Below, one piece after another: positions 9,277-17,843 of a stretch of 64,000 nucleotides of DNA (its first letter is position 1; every line of letters starts with the position of its first letter). Source of the DNA: Actinocrinis sp035605935 (GTDB lineage: Bacteria; Actinomycetota; Actinomycetes; Streptomycetales; Catenulisporaceae). The position numbers and the translations under genes are program-made. The notes beneath the pieces were generated by a model. It was not told the DNA's origin. It worked only from the letters and a program-made list of their open reading frames with translations, and did no database searches. The stretch lies in assembly GCF_035605935.1 (NCBI RefSeq), contig NZ_DATNGK010000241.1:4781-68780 (forward strand), written 5' to 3'.

Positions 9277-10113
9277 ATGTCGTCGTCGCAGATAACGCTG
9301 CTGGGGGCGGTGGCCGGCTTCACCATCTATCTGGGCCTGCCGATCGGGCGGCTGCGCTCCCCCGCGCCGACACTGCGCGCGCTGCTCAACGCGGTCGCCA
9401 CCGGCATCCTGATCTTCCTGCTGTGGGATGTGCTCACGCACGCCTGGGACCCGATCGACTCGGCGCTCTCCGACCACCGCTACGGCTCCGCGGCCGGCAA
9501 CGGCGCGGTGTTCTTCGCCTGCTTCGGCCTCGGCCTGGTCGCGCTGGTGTACTTCGACCGCTACGTCGCCCGCCGGGCCACGCGATCGCGCAGCTTCGGG
9601 CCGGGCGCGGCGGCGGTCGACGAGTTGAACCCGCGCACCGGCTCGGCCGCGTTCACCCGGTTCTTCGACCTGGCGATGATGATCGCGGTCGGCATCGGCC
9701 TGCACAACTTCGCCGAGGGCTTGGCCATCGGCAACTCGGCCGCGACTGGACAGCTTCAGCTCGCCGTCCTGCTGATCATCGGCTTCGGGTTGCACAACGC
9801 CACCGAGGGCTTCGGCATCGTGGCCCCGATGGCCGCCGAGGGGCGGATGCCGACCTGGGCGCGGCTCGGCCTGCTCGGGCTCATCGGCGGCGGGCCGACC
9901 TTCCTGGGCACCCTGGTCGGCCAGCACGTGGTCAACGACACGCTTTCGATCGGCTTCCTGACCCTGGCGGCCGGCTCGGTCCTCTACGTCGTGATCGAGC
10001 TGCTCGCGGTCGCGCGCAAGATCGGCCGCAAGGAGCTGACCACCTGGGGTCTGCTGCTCGGGGTGTTCCTCGGCTTCATCACCGACGCGATCGTGACTGC
10101 CGCAGGGGCCTGA
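9277..10113 (+). CDS. ZIP family metal transporter
   Basis: Membrane transporter of divalent metals (278 aa, about eight hydrophobic segments). The two signature helices are HNFAEGLAIG (about residues 145-154) and HNATEGFGI (about 173-181), which in ZIP proteins form the binuclear metal site in the pore. The start is ATG 9277 after a strong GGAGGAA. An iron box immediately upstream suggests iron-repressed expression and therefore import of iron, manganese or zinc under iron limitation. A charged loop sits between transmembrane helices 3 and 4, as in bacterial ZupT-like proteins. Confidence 0.9.
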   Translation: MSSSQITLLGAVAGFTIYLGLPIGRLRSPAPTLRALLNAVATGILIFLLWDVLTHAWDPIDSALSDHRYGSAAGNGAVFFACFGLGLVALVYFDRYVARRATRSRSFGPGAAAVDELNPRTGSAAFTRFFDLAMMIAVGIGLHNFAEGLAIGNSAATGQLQLAVLLIIGFGLHNATEGFGIVAPMAAEGRMPTWARLGLLGLIGGGPTFLGTLVGQHVVNDTLSIGFLTLAAGSVLYVVIELLAVARKIGRKELTTWGLLLGVFLGFITDAIVTAAGA

Positions 10114-10277
10114 TCCGCCCGCGGCCGTGCGCCCGAATTAACCGGAAATTAGGACGCACACAGGTTTATGTCGGCAACGAGGGCAAGTTTCACAGGGTTC
10201 TGAACTACTCGGGCCTGAGAACCGTTTCGCGCGTGATCCGGCGCTCGCCGGCGTACCCACCTCGAGACGGTGAACAG

Positions 10278-10721
10278 ATGCGCAACGCCCTGTCCCTCAA
10301 CCAGCACCTGACCTCCGTGTACCGCATCGTGCTCGGCCTTCTGATCTCTTGCCATGGCGCTTCGACGCTCTTCGGCTTCTTCGGCGGCTCCCTCGGCACC
10401 GGCAAGACGGTCTCCCCGACCCAGTGGCCTGGCGGCACCGCGGCCCTGATCCAGCTGGTCTGCGGACTGCTGGTCCTGGTAGGCCTGGCCACCAGGCCGG
10501 CCGCCGTGCTGCTGTCCGGTGCGATGGCCTACGCGTACTTCTCGGTGCACCAGAAGCACGCGCTGCTGCCGATCCAGAACGGCGGCGAGCCGGCCGCGCT
10601 GTTCTGCTGGGGCTTCCTGATGATCGCCATCCTCGGCGCCGGACCGTGGTCCGCCGACGCGGCGCTGGCGCGGCTGCGCGGCAGGTCCGGCGCGACCCGA
10701 CCGGCCGTCAGCGAGGCGTGA
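10278..10721 (+). CDS. DoxX family membrane protein
   Basis: Small membrane protein (147 aa) with four hydrophobic helices. It begins MRNALSLNQHLTSVYRIVLG and has the DoxX features HGASTLFGFFGG and a long hydrophobic QLVCGLLVLVGLATRPAA segment; FSVHQKHALLPIQNGGE matches the conserved third/fourth helix loop. The ATG at 10278 has GAGACGG upstream and the product begins exactly where the family does, so the same frame further upstream is not coding. DoxX relatives associate with redox enzymes, but the role here is unknown. It is 164 bp after the ZIP gene and may share its transcript. Confidence 0.85.
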   Translation: MRNALSLNQHLTSVYRIVLGLLISCHGASTLFGFFGGSLGTGKTVSPTQWPGGTAALIQLVCGLLVLVGLATRPAAVLLSGAMAYAYFSVHQKHALLPIQNGGEPAALFCWGFLMIAILGAGPWSADAALARLRGRSGATRPAVSEA

Positions 10722-10812
10722 GCGAACCAGTCGTCTGATTTCCGTTCGGCTCCCGGCCGGCGCGCCATGCAGCGCCGGCTGCCGCCGCACCACTGCTGCG
10801 CCGCCGCACACC

Positions 10813-10872
10813 TTGACAGCTTCCGGGCTGGGTCGTTTACTCCGGTGCGAATAAGTTTCGTTCCCTTACGAA
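10813..10872 (+). promoter_or_regulatory. Sigma-70-like promoter with operator before alpha-galactosidase 1
   Basis: TTGACA (10813-10818), a 17-bp spacer and TTTACT (10836-10841) form a housekeeping-type promoter. An inverted repeat TTCGT-N6-ACGAA (10857-10872) lies about 16 bp further on, where a bound repressor would block transcription. The gene starts at 10927. The regulator is unknown; a LacI protein is a reasonable guess. Confidence 0.6.
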
Positions 10873-10926
10873 TTGTGTTCGCACGTGTTGAGTCGCCAGC
10901 GGAAGCTGAGAGGTCTGGAGCGGTAA

Positions 10927-13224
10927 ATGCACCGACTGACCGGTCAAACAGGTCGTAAGAGGCGCGCGGCGCTGGTCGCCTTCGCGCTGATCACTTCGAG
11001 CGTGGGATACGCGAACCTCGTGTCCTCGCCCGCGTTCGCCGAGGACAACGGCGTGGGATCCGCTCCCGCGTTGGGCTGGAGCAGCTGGAGCTTCATCCGG
11101 CATGATCCGACCGCCGCGAAGATCGACGCACAGGCGGACGCCATGAAGAGCAGCGGCTTGGCCGCGGCGGGCTACCAGTACGTCAACGTGGACGACTTCT
11201 GGTACCAGTGTCCAGGCAGTCAGGGCCCGAATGTCGACGCGTACGGCCGCTGGGTCACCGATCAATCGAAGTTTCCGCCGAACGGGTCCGAAGACGGCGT
11301 CGCCGCGGTCGCCGATCACGTGCACGCCGACGGACTCAAGTTCGGCCTCTACGTCACGCCTGGCATCTCGAAGCAGGCGGTGACGCAGAACACGCAGATC
11401 CTCGGCACGCCTTACCACGCCAGCGACATAGCGACCACGGCCGCTGAGAAGAACTACAACTGCAAAGGCATGGTAGGGATCGACTACACCAAGCCCGGCG
11501 CACAGGAGTTCATCAACTCGTGGGCCGACCAGTTCGCGTCCTGGGGCGTGGACTATGTGAAGATCGACGGCGTCGGCCTCAGTGACGTGGCGGACATCCA
11601 GGCCTGGTCGGCGGCGTTGCAGCAGACCGGGCGGCCTATCCACCTGGAGCTGTCCAACAGCCTGGCGATCAGCGGCGCGGCTACCTGGGCGCAGTACTCG
11701 AACGGCTGGCGCACCGGCGGGGACGTCGAGTGCTATGGCTGCGAGAGCGGCGGCAACAGCTACCCGCTGACTGACTGGTCGCATGTGCAGTCCCGGTTCA
11801 ACCAGGTCGCGAACTGGCAGCCCTACGGCGGTCCGGGCGCCTTCAACGACTACGATTCCATCGAGGTCGGCAACGGCGCGAACGATGGACTCACCCCCGA
11901 CGAGCGCGAGACGCAGCTGAGCCTATGGGCCCTGGCCTCTTCTCCGCTGATCCTGGGCACCGACCTCACAAACCTCGACGCGGCGGATCTCAAGCTGCTG
12001 AAGAACCGCGCGGTGCTGTCGGTGGATCAGGACTCGATCGACGCGGCCCGGATCGCGCAGTCCGCCACCTGGCAAGTCTTCGCCAAGACCGAGAAGAACG
12101 GCGACGTCATCGTCGGGCTCTTCAACACCGGGTCGAGCGCCGCAGTCGTGTCCACCGCGTCCTCGGCGCTCGGCCTGCCTTCCGCGAAGGCGTATCTGCT
12201 CGACAACCTCTGGACGCATCGGACGACCGAGACGACGGGCACGATCGCCGCGGACGTCCCGTCGCACGGCGTAGCGCTGTTGCGCGTCACGGCGACCAAA
12301 TTCCCGTACCTCGCGCCACCGGACGTCACTGTCGACGTCAGCGCTCTGACGAGTGCGTCCGCTGGACAGCCCGCCTCGGTCACCGAAACGTTGACGAACA
12401 ACGGGATCGAGCCGATCGAACTCGCGCAGCTGAGCCTTGCGACACCCGCGGGATGGACCGCGAGCGCGACCTCGGGTAGCCGGTTCGCAATCGTGCAAGC
12501 CGGTCAGAGCGTGCAGACCGCGTATCAAGTCGTACCGTCAACACCCACCGCGCTCTTCGAGACCGACACGGTCACCGCGAGCGCCGAATACCGCTGGCAT
12601 CTGCTGTTCCCAGGCAGCGCCTCGCTCGCCGAATCGGTGACGCTCGGCGCGCCGGTCCAGGCGCCGTATCAGACCTTTTCCTCGACCACGGCGAACTTCG
12701 CGCAGCTGGGCGACCGGCTCGGGATCCAGGCCGGCGGCGGCGACGTGTACGGCGGAACGAATCAGTACGGCGCTGCGTATGTGCACGGCGGCGAGCAGGA
12801 CGGCACCGTGGCGACAGTCGAGATCACCGCTCAGGCGAACACGAACGCGTGGGCCAAGGCGGGGATCATGGTCCGTAACGACATCACGAACGCCAACGCC
12901 TCCCCCGGCTTCCTCATTCTCGCCGAGGCGCCCGGCCACGGATATGTCATGCAGTGGGACGCCAACGGCGACGGCCAGCTCGATTCCAACAGCGCGCCCA
13001 ACAACCAGGGGCTCGGCACGGCCGCGTATCCAAGCTGGCTCAAGCTGGTGCGCAGCGGCACCAGCTTCACCGGCTACTACTCGACCGACGACGTCAGCTG
13101 GACCCTGATCGACACCATCTCGGTGCCGACCGCGGCCGCGACGCAGGACGTCGGGGTCTTCGCCACCGCGCACAACACGGGGGCGATCGGCGAGGTCGAC
13201 TTCCAGGGCCTGACGATCGGCTAG
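10927..13224 (+). CDS. Secreted alpha-galactosidase (GH27) with NEW3 and lectin-like domains
   Basis: Exported retaining glycosidase (765 aa) releasing terminal alpha-galactose. A signal peptide (residues 1-38, cleavage near SPAFA) precedes the GH27 barrel beginning PALGWSSWS. The nucleophile is D214 in DYVKIDG and the acid/base is D266 in WRTGGD. A NEW3 (alpha-galactosidase-associated) domain spans about 450-560. A C-terminal domain from about 575 (GGGDVYGG...WAKAGIMVRND) resembles the DUF1349/concanavalin-like module seen on actinobacterial glycosidases. ATG 10927 follows GGAGCGG. It is the longer of two GH27 genes in the window. Its stop TAG shares CTAG with the convergent stop of the EFE-like gene. 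Confidence 0.92.
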   Translation: MHRLTGQTGRKRRAALVAFALITSSVGYANLVSSPAFAEDNGVGSAPALGWSSWSFIRHDPTAAKIDAQADAMKSSGLAAAGYQYVNVDDFWYQCPGSQGPNVDAYGRWVTDQSKFPPNGSEDGVAAVADHVHADGLKFGLYVTPGISKQAVTQNTQILGTPYHASDIATTAAEKNYNCKGMVGIDYTKPGAQEFINSWADQFASWGVDYVKIDGVGLSDVADIQAWSAALQQTGRPIHLELSNSLAISGAATWAQYSNGWRTGGDVECYGCESGGNSYPLTDWSHVQSRFNQVANWQPYGGPGAFNDYDSIEVGNGANDGLTPDERETQLSLWALASSPLILGTDLTNLDAADLKLLKNRAVLSVDQDSIDAARIAQSATWQVFAKTEKNGDVIVGLFNTGSSAAVVSTASSALGLPSAKAYLLDNLWTHRTTETTGTIAADVPSHGVALLRVTATKFPYLAPPDVTVDVSALTSASAGQPASVTETLTNNGIEPIELAQLSLATPAGWTASATSGSRFAIVQAGQSVQTAYQVVPSTPTALFETDTVTASAEYRWHLLFPGSASLAESVTLGAPVQAPYQTFSSTTANFAQLGDRLGIQAGGGDVYGGTNQYGAAYVHGGEQDGTVATVEITAQANTNAWAKAGIMVRNDITNANASPGFLILAEAPGHGYVMQWDANGDGQLDSNSAPNNQGLGTAAYPSWLKLVRSGTSFTGYYSTDDVSWTLIDTISVPTAAATQDVGVFATAHNTGAIGEVDFQGLTIG

Positions 13225-14189
13225 CCGACGCTGGCGCGGGCCGCCTGCCGGCGCAGGCCGGTGAGCACGGAAAGCCGGTTCTCGGCCAGGATCCGCAGCG
13301 TGGTGGCCCGCGCCGGGAAGCGGCGCAGATACGTCGTGGTGAAGTGCGTGCCGTAATGCAGAAAGTCGTCACCGTGCAGGAAATCGTCACCGTGCAGGAA
13401 ATCGTCACCGGACGGCTCCTGCAGCGGCCGGACGCAGCTCTGGAAGTTCGGTGCGTGGAAGTAGACCATGGCGTACCGATCGACTGCCTGCGGCCACAGT
13501 TCGCGCGGCGCGGACGGCAGCAGGCCGCAGGTCATGTATTGCATCAGCACCCCGGGAAAGACAGTCAGCGGCTCGGTATCGTCACGCCGCACGACGACGA
13601 CCAGCAGGCCGTCGTCGATGCGCGCAGCCGCTGCGGCGCTCGCCTCCGGCCGGGCCGCCTGCGCGAACTTCGGCTCGAAATGCAGCGCGCGCAGCGAATG
13701 CCAGCCGCCCCAGGTAAGCCTCGCGAACACATCCGGGTCATCGGCGGCCAAGCCGAGCGCCACGAGCCGCAACACCCGATCGGCGACCTCGCCGAGCCGG
13801 TCGGAAAGAGCGAGCATGGCGCGGCGGTACTGCGCGTCCGGCCAGGGTACCGGGCCGTGGCAGGGCCAGAACTCCCTTACTCGCGGATCGTGCGGTGCAA
13901 TGTCCTGGCACACGGTGAACGCCTCGCACCGGTCCGCCTCGGTCGCGTCCGCCTCCTCCCCCGCAGCCGCGTAGCCGGCGTAGGTGAGATTGCTGATATA
14001 GCGGGCCTTGGCCGTGGCGGGCCGGGCGAAGAAGCGTTCGCTGGCCGCGAAAGCGGGCCGCAATTCCGCCCGCACTTCGTCGGCGGCGACCTGGAAGGCA
14101 CCCTGGGTGCGCCAGGACCGCACCAACGCCTCGCCGAGGTCCACCTCACCCTCAGCGGGCTGCGACGCGAACCTGTACGGCGCTTTCAC
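13221..14189 (-). CDS. EFE-like 2-oxoglutarate oxygenase homologue lacking iron-binding histidines
   Basis: The 322-aa product resembles the ethylene-forming enzyme/isopenicillin-N-synthase family: an N-terminal DIOX-like part, then WPCHGPVPWPDAQYRRA, and a C-terminal part with FPGVLMQYMT, RYAMVYFHAPNF and HYGTHFTTTYLRRFP. From memory of the Pseudomonas enzyme, the HTD iron motif corresponds to RID here (R190, D192) and the distal histidine (STPHK) to R229 (SAPRE). About 40 residues between those sites are missing. The 2-oxoglutarate arginine equivalent (R238) remains. GDDFLH is repeated three times at 261-278. GTG 14189 has a perfect AAGGAGG and overlaps the STAS stop (GTGA). It may be a binding or regulatory pseudoenzyme, or a decaying gene. 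Confidence 0.72.
   Translation of the reverse strand: MKAPYRFASQPAEGEVDLGEALVRSWRTQGAFQVAADEVRAELRPAFAASERFFARPATAKARYISNLTYAGYAAAGEEADATEADRCEAFTVCQDIAPHDPRVREFWPCHGPVPWPDAQYRRAMLALSDRLGEVADRVLRLVALGLAADDPDVFARLTWGGWHSLRALHFEPKFAQAARPEASAAAAARIDDGLLVVVVRRDDTEPLTVFPGVLMQYMTCGLLPSAPRELWPQAVDRYAMVYFHAPNFQSCVRPLQEPSGDDFLHGDDFLHGDDFLHYGTHFTTTYLRRFPARATTLRILAENRLSVLTGLRRQAARASVG
13356..13409 (-). repeat. Three tandem 18-bp units inside the EFE-like gene
   Basis: Three consecutive copies of an 18-bp unit encode GDDFLH three times (residues 261-278), in frame. The copies differ by only one or two bases, which suggests recent duplication by slippage. The unduplicated family appears to have a single equivalent acidic segment before HYGTHF. 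Confidence 0.85.
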
Positions 14190-14614
14190 GCCTTCCTCCT
14201 TAGACCGGGGCTCCCATGCGGAGGAGCCCCGGCAGTCATGGCGGATCCCAGATCGGCGAAGATCGGCATCCTGCGCTCGCCAGTCAGAACCCTGATGCGG
14301 TCGCGCATTGGCCCCGCCGGGCACACCAGCCGCAAGCCGCCGCCGAGCGCGCGGGCCCGGGCGTGCGCGCGCTCCAGCACGTGCAGGCCCGCGGCGTCGA
14401 GGAAGGCCACCTCGGATAGATCCACGACCAGGTCGGCGCAGTGCGGGCCGATCGCCCCGGAAAGCTTCCACTCCACACTGCCGGCCGCCGCGCAGTCGAT
14501 CTCCCCCGACAGCTCAAGCACGGTCCAGCCGCCGATCAAGAGGCAGTGCGCGGTGTGCAGCGCGGGCGCGGGCGCTGGGCGCAGACCGGGGCCGATGATC
14601 AACCGAGTCTCCAA
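14186..14614 (-). CDS. STAS domain protein (anti-sigma factor antagonist-like)
   Basis: Cytoplasmic protein (142 aa) with a SpoIIAA-type STAS fold: WTVLELSGEID, then DLVVDLSEVAFLDAAGLHVLERA and GGGLRLVCPAGP. In true antagonists the loop reads DSSG or DASG, with a phosphorylatable Ser/Thr after Asp. Here it is D73-A-A-G, so the normal phosphorylation switch is absent. The start is TTG 14614 (an in-frame stop lies just upstream) without a good ribosome binding site, so it is uncertain. Its end overlaps the EFE-like start by 4 bp, making a coupled pair. Partner anti-sigma factor not visible here, although a phosphatase-ATPase fusion lies at 43 kb. Confidence 0.75.
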   Translation of the reverse strand: METRLIIGPGLRPAPAPALHTAHCLLIGGWTVLELSGEIDCAAAGSVEWKLSGAIGPHCADLVVDLSEVAFLDAAGLHVLERAHARARALGGGLRLVCPAGPMRDRIRVLTGERRMPIFADLGSAMTAGAPPHGSPGLRRKA

Positions 14615-14786
14615 TATCGCAGGTCAGCGTGCATGTCAGCGCGGTCGGCGAGTGCGCGGCCAGCTGCGCTCTACCTCGAATGCTGATGGTGTATGAGATA
14701 CGATGGTCGGCCCGATGCGCCTCCCGCATGCTCTTATGCGGAATCGGCATACGCGATCACACGGCGAGCCCACCCCGGTGAGTTAG

Positions 14787-14798
14787 CGTGAGCTCACG
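14787..14798. promoter_or_regulatory. 12-bp palindrome before the HTH/TPR regulator
   Basis: CGTGAGCTCACG is a perfect palindrome 24 bp upstream of ATG 14823 and in the divergent region shared with the STAS gene. A further GTGAG half-copy lies at 14778-14782. It is a good candidate autoregulatory operator, but this is inferred from symmetry only. Confidence 0.4.
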
Positions 14799-14822
14799 GA
14801 TTCCAGCCCCGCGGGGAGACCG

Positions 14823-16241
14823 ATGCACAGGTCGATAACTGACGGCCATCAGACGCGGCCACAGCAACAGATCGCCGCGGCGCCGCGCGCCGGGTACCGC
14901 CCCGCGGCCGCCGGGCTCAGCCCGCTGCCGGCGCAGTTCTGGAGATCATGGGACGTGGCCCGCGCGGTGGCGGGCAACGCACCGGGCGCGGTCATCGCGC
15001 TCACCCGGCAGGCGCACGGCTTGAGCCAGGCCGAGCTGGGCACGCTGGCCGGATTCTCCCAGTCCGCGATCTCGCGGCTGGAGACCGGCGGGAATCTGGG
15101 CTACGACATCAGAGTGCTCAGATCGCTGGGCCGGCTGCTCGGCGTGCCGCCGCGGCTGCTCGGGCTGGCCGACGACAGCCCGCCCGCAGCGCTGGAATCG
15201 GTCCGGCTGCCGATCGTGGCGCGGCTGGAGGAACTGGCGACCGAGAGCGCCTCGGCGCTGCCGGGCACGGCGGTGGATCGCAGGACCCTGCTGGACGCCT
15301 GCATCGCCGCGGTCGTCGGCGCGCCGACTCAGGAGGCCTGGCGGCTGGTGGACGACGGCCGCGTCGCCGACCCGCAGACGGTGCACCGGCTGCTCGTGGT
15401 GCGCCGCCTGGTGAACGACGCCGACTCGTGGATCGGCGCGGACGGCCTCGCGCCAGCGGTCGCCGAGCTCTACCGGCTGATCGATCTGATGCGCCGGGCG
15501 GCCAGCGGCGGGATGCGGCAATGGCTGCTGGACGTGACCGCGCTGTACGCGGAGTTCTACGGCTGGCTGCGGCAGGAGGTCGGCGACCTGCGCGGCGCCG
15601 GCGAGTGGACCGAGCGTTCGCTGCAACAGGCTCAGGCCGCTGATGACCGAGAACTGGTCGCTTACGCGTATGTGCGCAAGGCACAGCTGGCCGAGGCGGA
15701 CCGCGACGACGACCGGGTGATCGGCCTGTCGCGCGCCGCCTTGCGTGAACCCGGGATCTGCGCGCAGGTGCGCGCTCTGGCGTTGCAACAGGAGGCGCGC
15801 GGCCACGCCATCGCCGGGAACGCCGCGGCCTGCTTGAGCAAGCTCGACGAGGCGCGCGACCTCGATCTGCCGGATTCGGCGCCGTGGAGTGACCGCTACC
15901 GGGTCGGTTATTACTTCGACGCGAACCACTTGAAGATCCAGCACGCGTCTTGCCTGCTGGAGCTAGGTCGGGTCCGTGACGCGATCGCGTTCTACGAGGA
16001 CCACGCCGACAGCCGCGAGCACCTGTGCCGCTGGGAGCAGGCGGTGCATGTCGCGCGCCTGGCCCGCGCCTACGCGCTGGTCGGCGAGCCCGACCGGGCG
16101 GCGGCGATCGGAACTCAGGCCCTTGAGATGGGCACCGGCACCTCCTCCACGCTGGTGGTCGAGGAGCTGCGCAAACTCGACGTCTGGCACGCGGTGCCGG
16201 CAATCGCCAGCCTCACCGCCGAGCTGGACCGGCTGCCGTAG
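14823..16241 (+). CDS. XRE-type helix-turn-helix regulator with TPR-like C-terminus
   Basis: Regulator of 472 aa. An unstructured N-terminal 40 residues lead to an XRE helix-turn-helix (VIALTRQAHGLSQAELGTLAGFSQSAISRLETG, split about 58-91). The remaining 370 residues are alpha-helical with TPR-like repeats (AYAYVRKAQLAEADRDDDR, RALALQQEARGHAIAGN, VHVARLARAYALVGEPDRA). This architecture is common in streptomycetes, often as orphan regulators that bind peptides or partner proteins. ATG 14823 follows GCGGGGAGA. It is divergent from the STAS/EFE-like pair and may control it. Confidence 0.88.
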   Translation: MHRSITDGHQTRPQQQIAAAPRAGYRPAAAGLSPLPAQFWRSWDVARAVAGNAPGAVIALTRQAHGLSQAELGTLAGFSQSAISRLETGGNLGYDIRVLRSLGRLLGVPPRLLGLADDSPPAALESVRLPIVARLEELATESASALPGTAVDRRTLLDACIAAVVGAPTQEAWRLVDDGRVADPQTVHRLLVVRRLVNDADSWIGADGLAPAVAELYRLIDLMRRAASGGMRQWLLDVTALYAEFYGWLRQEVGDLRGAGEWTERSLQQAQAADDRELVAYAYVRKAQLAEADRDDDRVIGLSRAALREPGICAQVRALALQQEARGHAIAGNAAACLSKLDEARDLDLPDSAPWSDRYRVGYYFDANHLKIQHASCLLELGRVRDAIAFYEDHADSREHLCRWEQAVHVARLARAYALVGEPDRAAAIGTQALEMGTGTSSTLVVEELRKLDVWHAVPAIASLTAELDRLP

Positions 16242-16377
16242 TACGAGGATCGTGCAGTCATAGGATGTTTCATTGTTGTTTCAGCGGAGCATCCGTCGTG
16301 AGCTGGGCGAGTTCCCCATTGACGAACTCACTCATCCGATGATTTGTTGACCGCGCCTCGGCTCCGGTGTAAGAAGT

Positions 16378-16393
16378 CGCCGTGTATACGGCG
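16378..16393. promoter_or_regulatory. Inverted repeat before alpha-galactosidase 2
   Basis: CGCCGT-GTAT-ACGGCG is a perfect inverted repeat 30 bp before ATG 16424 and just after a possible promoter (TTGACC at 16347, 17-bp spacer, TAAGAA). It sits like the operator in front of alpha-galactosidase 1 but has a different sequence. A repressor site is inferred. Confidence 0.45.
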
Positions 16394-16423
16394 AGGTCTA
16401 TACCAGCAGGGAGGCGGCACTCG

Positions 16424-17794
16424 ATGATGCGGCGATCCAGGACAACCGCGAAGCTCCTCGGCCCGCTCGCGGCGGCGGCGCTGTGCGCGGGAGTCGTCCA
16501 AGGCACGGCGTCCGCAGGGGCGCTGGGAAACACCTCGCCGTCCGGCGCGCCAAGCTTCGCGGCGCACCAGGACCTGCGGCCGCCGATGGGCTGGAGCAGC
16601 TGGAGCTCCTTCCACGGCGGGATCAGCGAATCGCTGATCGAGGCTCAAGCCACGGCGATGCACAACACGCTGCAGAAGTACGGCTACCGATACGTCAACA
16701 TCGACGCCGGCTGGTCGGATCACGTGGACCAGTACGGCCGCGACGCCTGGAACGCGACCAAGTTCCCGGACGGGATCCCGGCGGTGGCCAAGTTCGTGCA
16801 CTCCCTCGGACTCAAGTTCGGCATCTACCTCGTCCCCGGCATCCCGAAGGCAGCGCTGACCGCCAACTCGCAGATCGCCGGGACCGCTCTGCACGTCGCT
16901 GACATCGCGGACATCACCAAGCCGGGCAACACTGCCGCGGACGGTTCAGCCGCGATCGACTACGCCAAGCCGGGCGCGGCCGCCTACGTGCAGTCACAGG
17001 CCGATCTGCTGGCCTCCTGGGGCGTGGACTACATCAAGATGGACTTCGTCGGGCCCGGCGGCGGCAAGGTGGCGGCGGACAACCGCGCCGACATCGAGCA
17101 CTGGCACGCCGCGCTCGCGCGCACCGGGCGCGCGATCCACCTGGAGCTGTCCAACTCGCTCAGCCTCGCCAACGCCGCGATCTGGGCGAAGTACAGCAAC
17201 GGCTGGCGGATCGAGGGCGACGTCGAGTGCTACTCGCACTGCCCCGGGCTGACCAACTGGTCCGTGCGCGTGTCCAAGCGTTTCACCGACGCGCCGCAGT
17301 GGATTGCCTTCGCGGGGCCCGGGCACTGGAACGACCTGGACTCGGTGGAGGTGGGCAACGGCGCCGCGGACGGGCTCACGCCGGACGAGCGGCAGTCCAT
17401 GGTCACCCTCTGGTCCATCGAATCCGCGCCGCTGCTGCTGGGCACCGACCTGAGCAAGCTCGACCCCGCCGACCTCGCGCTGATCACCAACCCCGAGGTC
17501 ATCGCCGTGGACCAGGCGGGGCACCCGGCGCACCCGGTCTCGCAGGCCACCGCGCAGCAGGTGTGGATCGCGGCCAACCCTGACCACAGCTACACCGTCG
17601 CGCTGTTCAACCTCGGCGACAGCGCGGCCCCAGTAACCGCGACCTGGAGCGATCTCGGCTCCGGCGGCGCCAAGACGGCGATGGTGCGCGACCTGTGGCA
17701 GCACAAGAACCTCGGCCTCATCCGTGGCGGATACACCGCGACCCTCGCCCCACACGCCTCGCTGCTGTTCCGAGTCATCCCGCTGGGCAAGTGA
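16424..17794 (+). CDS. Secreted alpha-galactosidase (GH27), compact form
   Basis: Exported GH27 enzyme (456 aa). I start it at ATG 16424, behind GCAGGGAGGCGG, rather than at GTG 16382, because the earlier start lies inside the inverted repeat and would put a polar stretch before the signal peptide. The signal peptide ends near TASAGA. The barrel begins PPMGWSSWSSFHGG; nucleophile D207 is in DYIKMD and acid/base D266 in WRIEGD. It ends soon after the beta-sandwich domain and lacks the NEW3 and lectin-like modules of the first alpha-galactosidase. The PL7-like gene follows after 49 bp with its own ribosome binding site, probably in the same transcript. Confidence 0.92.
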   Translation: MMRRSRTTAKLLGPLAAAALCAGVVQGTASAGALGNTSPSGAPSFAAHQDLRPPMGWSSWSSFHGGISESLIEAQATAMHNTLQKYGYRYVNIDAGWSDHVDQYGRDAWNATKFPDGIPAVAKFVHSLGLKFGIYLVPGIPKAALTANSQIAGTALHVADIADITKPGNTAADGSAAIDYAKPGAAAYVQSQADLLASWGVDYIKMDFVGPGGGKVAADNRADIEHWHAALARTGRAIHLELSNSLSLANAAIWAKYSNGWRIEGDVECYSHCPGLTNWSVRVSKRFTDAPQWIAFAGPGHWNDLDSVEVGNGAADGLTPDERQSMVTLWSIESAPLLLGTDLSKLDPADLALITNPEVIAVDQAGHPAHPVSQATAQQVWIAANPDHSYTVALFNLGDSAAPVTATWSDLGSGGAKTAMVRDLWQHKNLGLIRGGYTATLAPHASLLFRVIPLGK

Positions 17795-17843
17795 CCGGTT
17801 CACCCTGTCCGCAACAAGGGGGACGGAAGAAGGAAGTAGGACC

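Noticed and set aside
9189..10277. 510-codon plus-strand frame beginning before the ZIP gene
   Set aside because: The part before 10278 is Arg/Ala-rich shadow of the ZIP gene in another frame; only the end, starting at ATG 10278, is a real DoxX protein.
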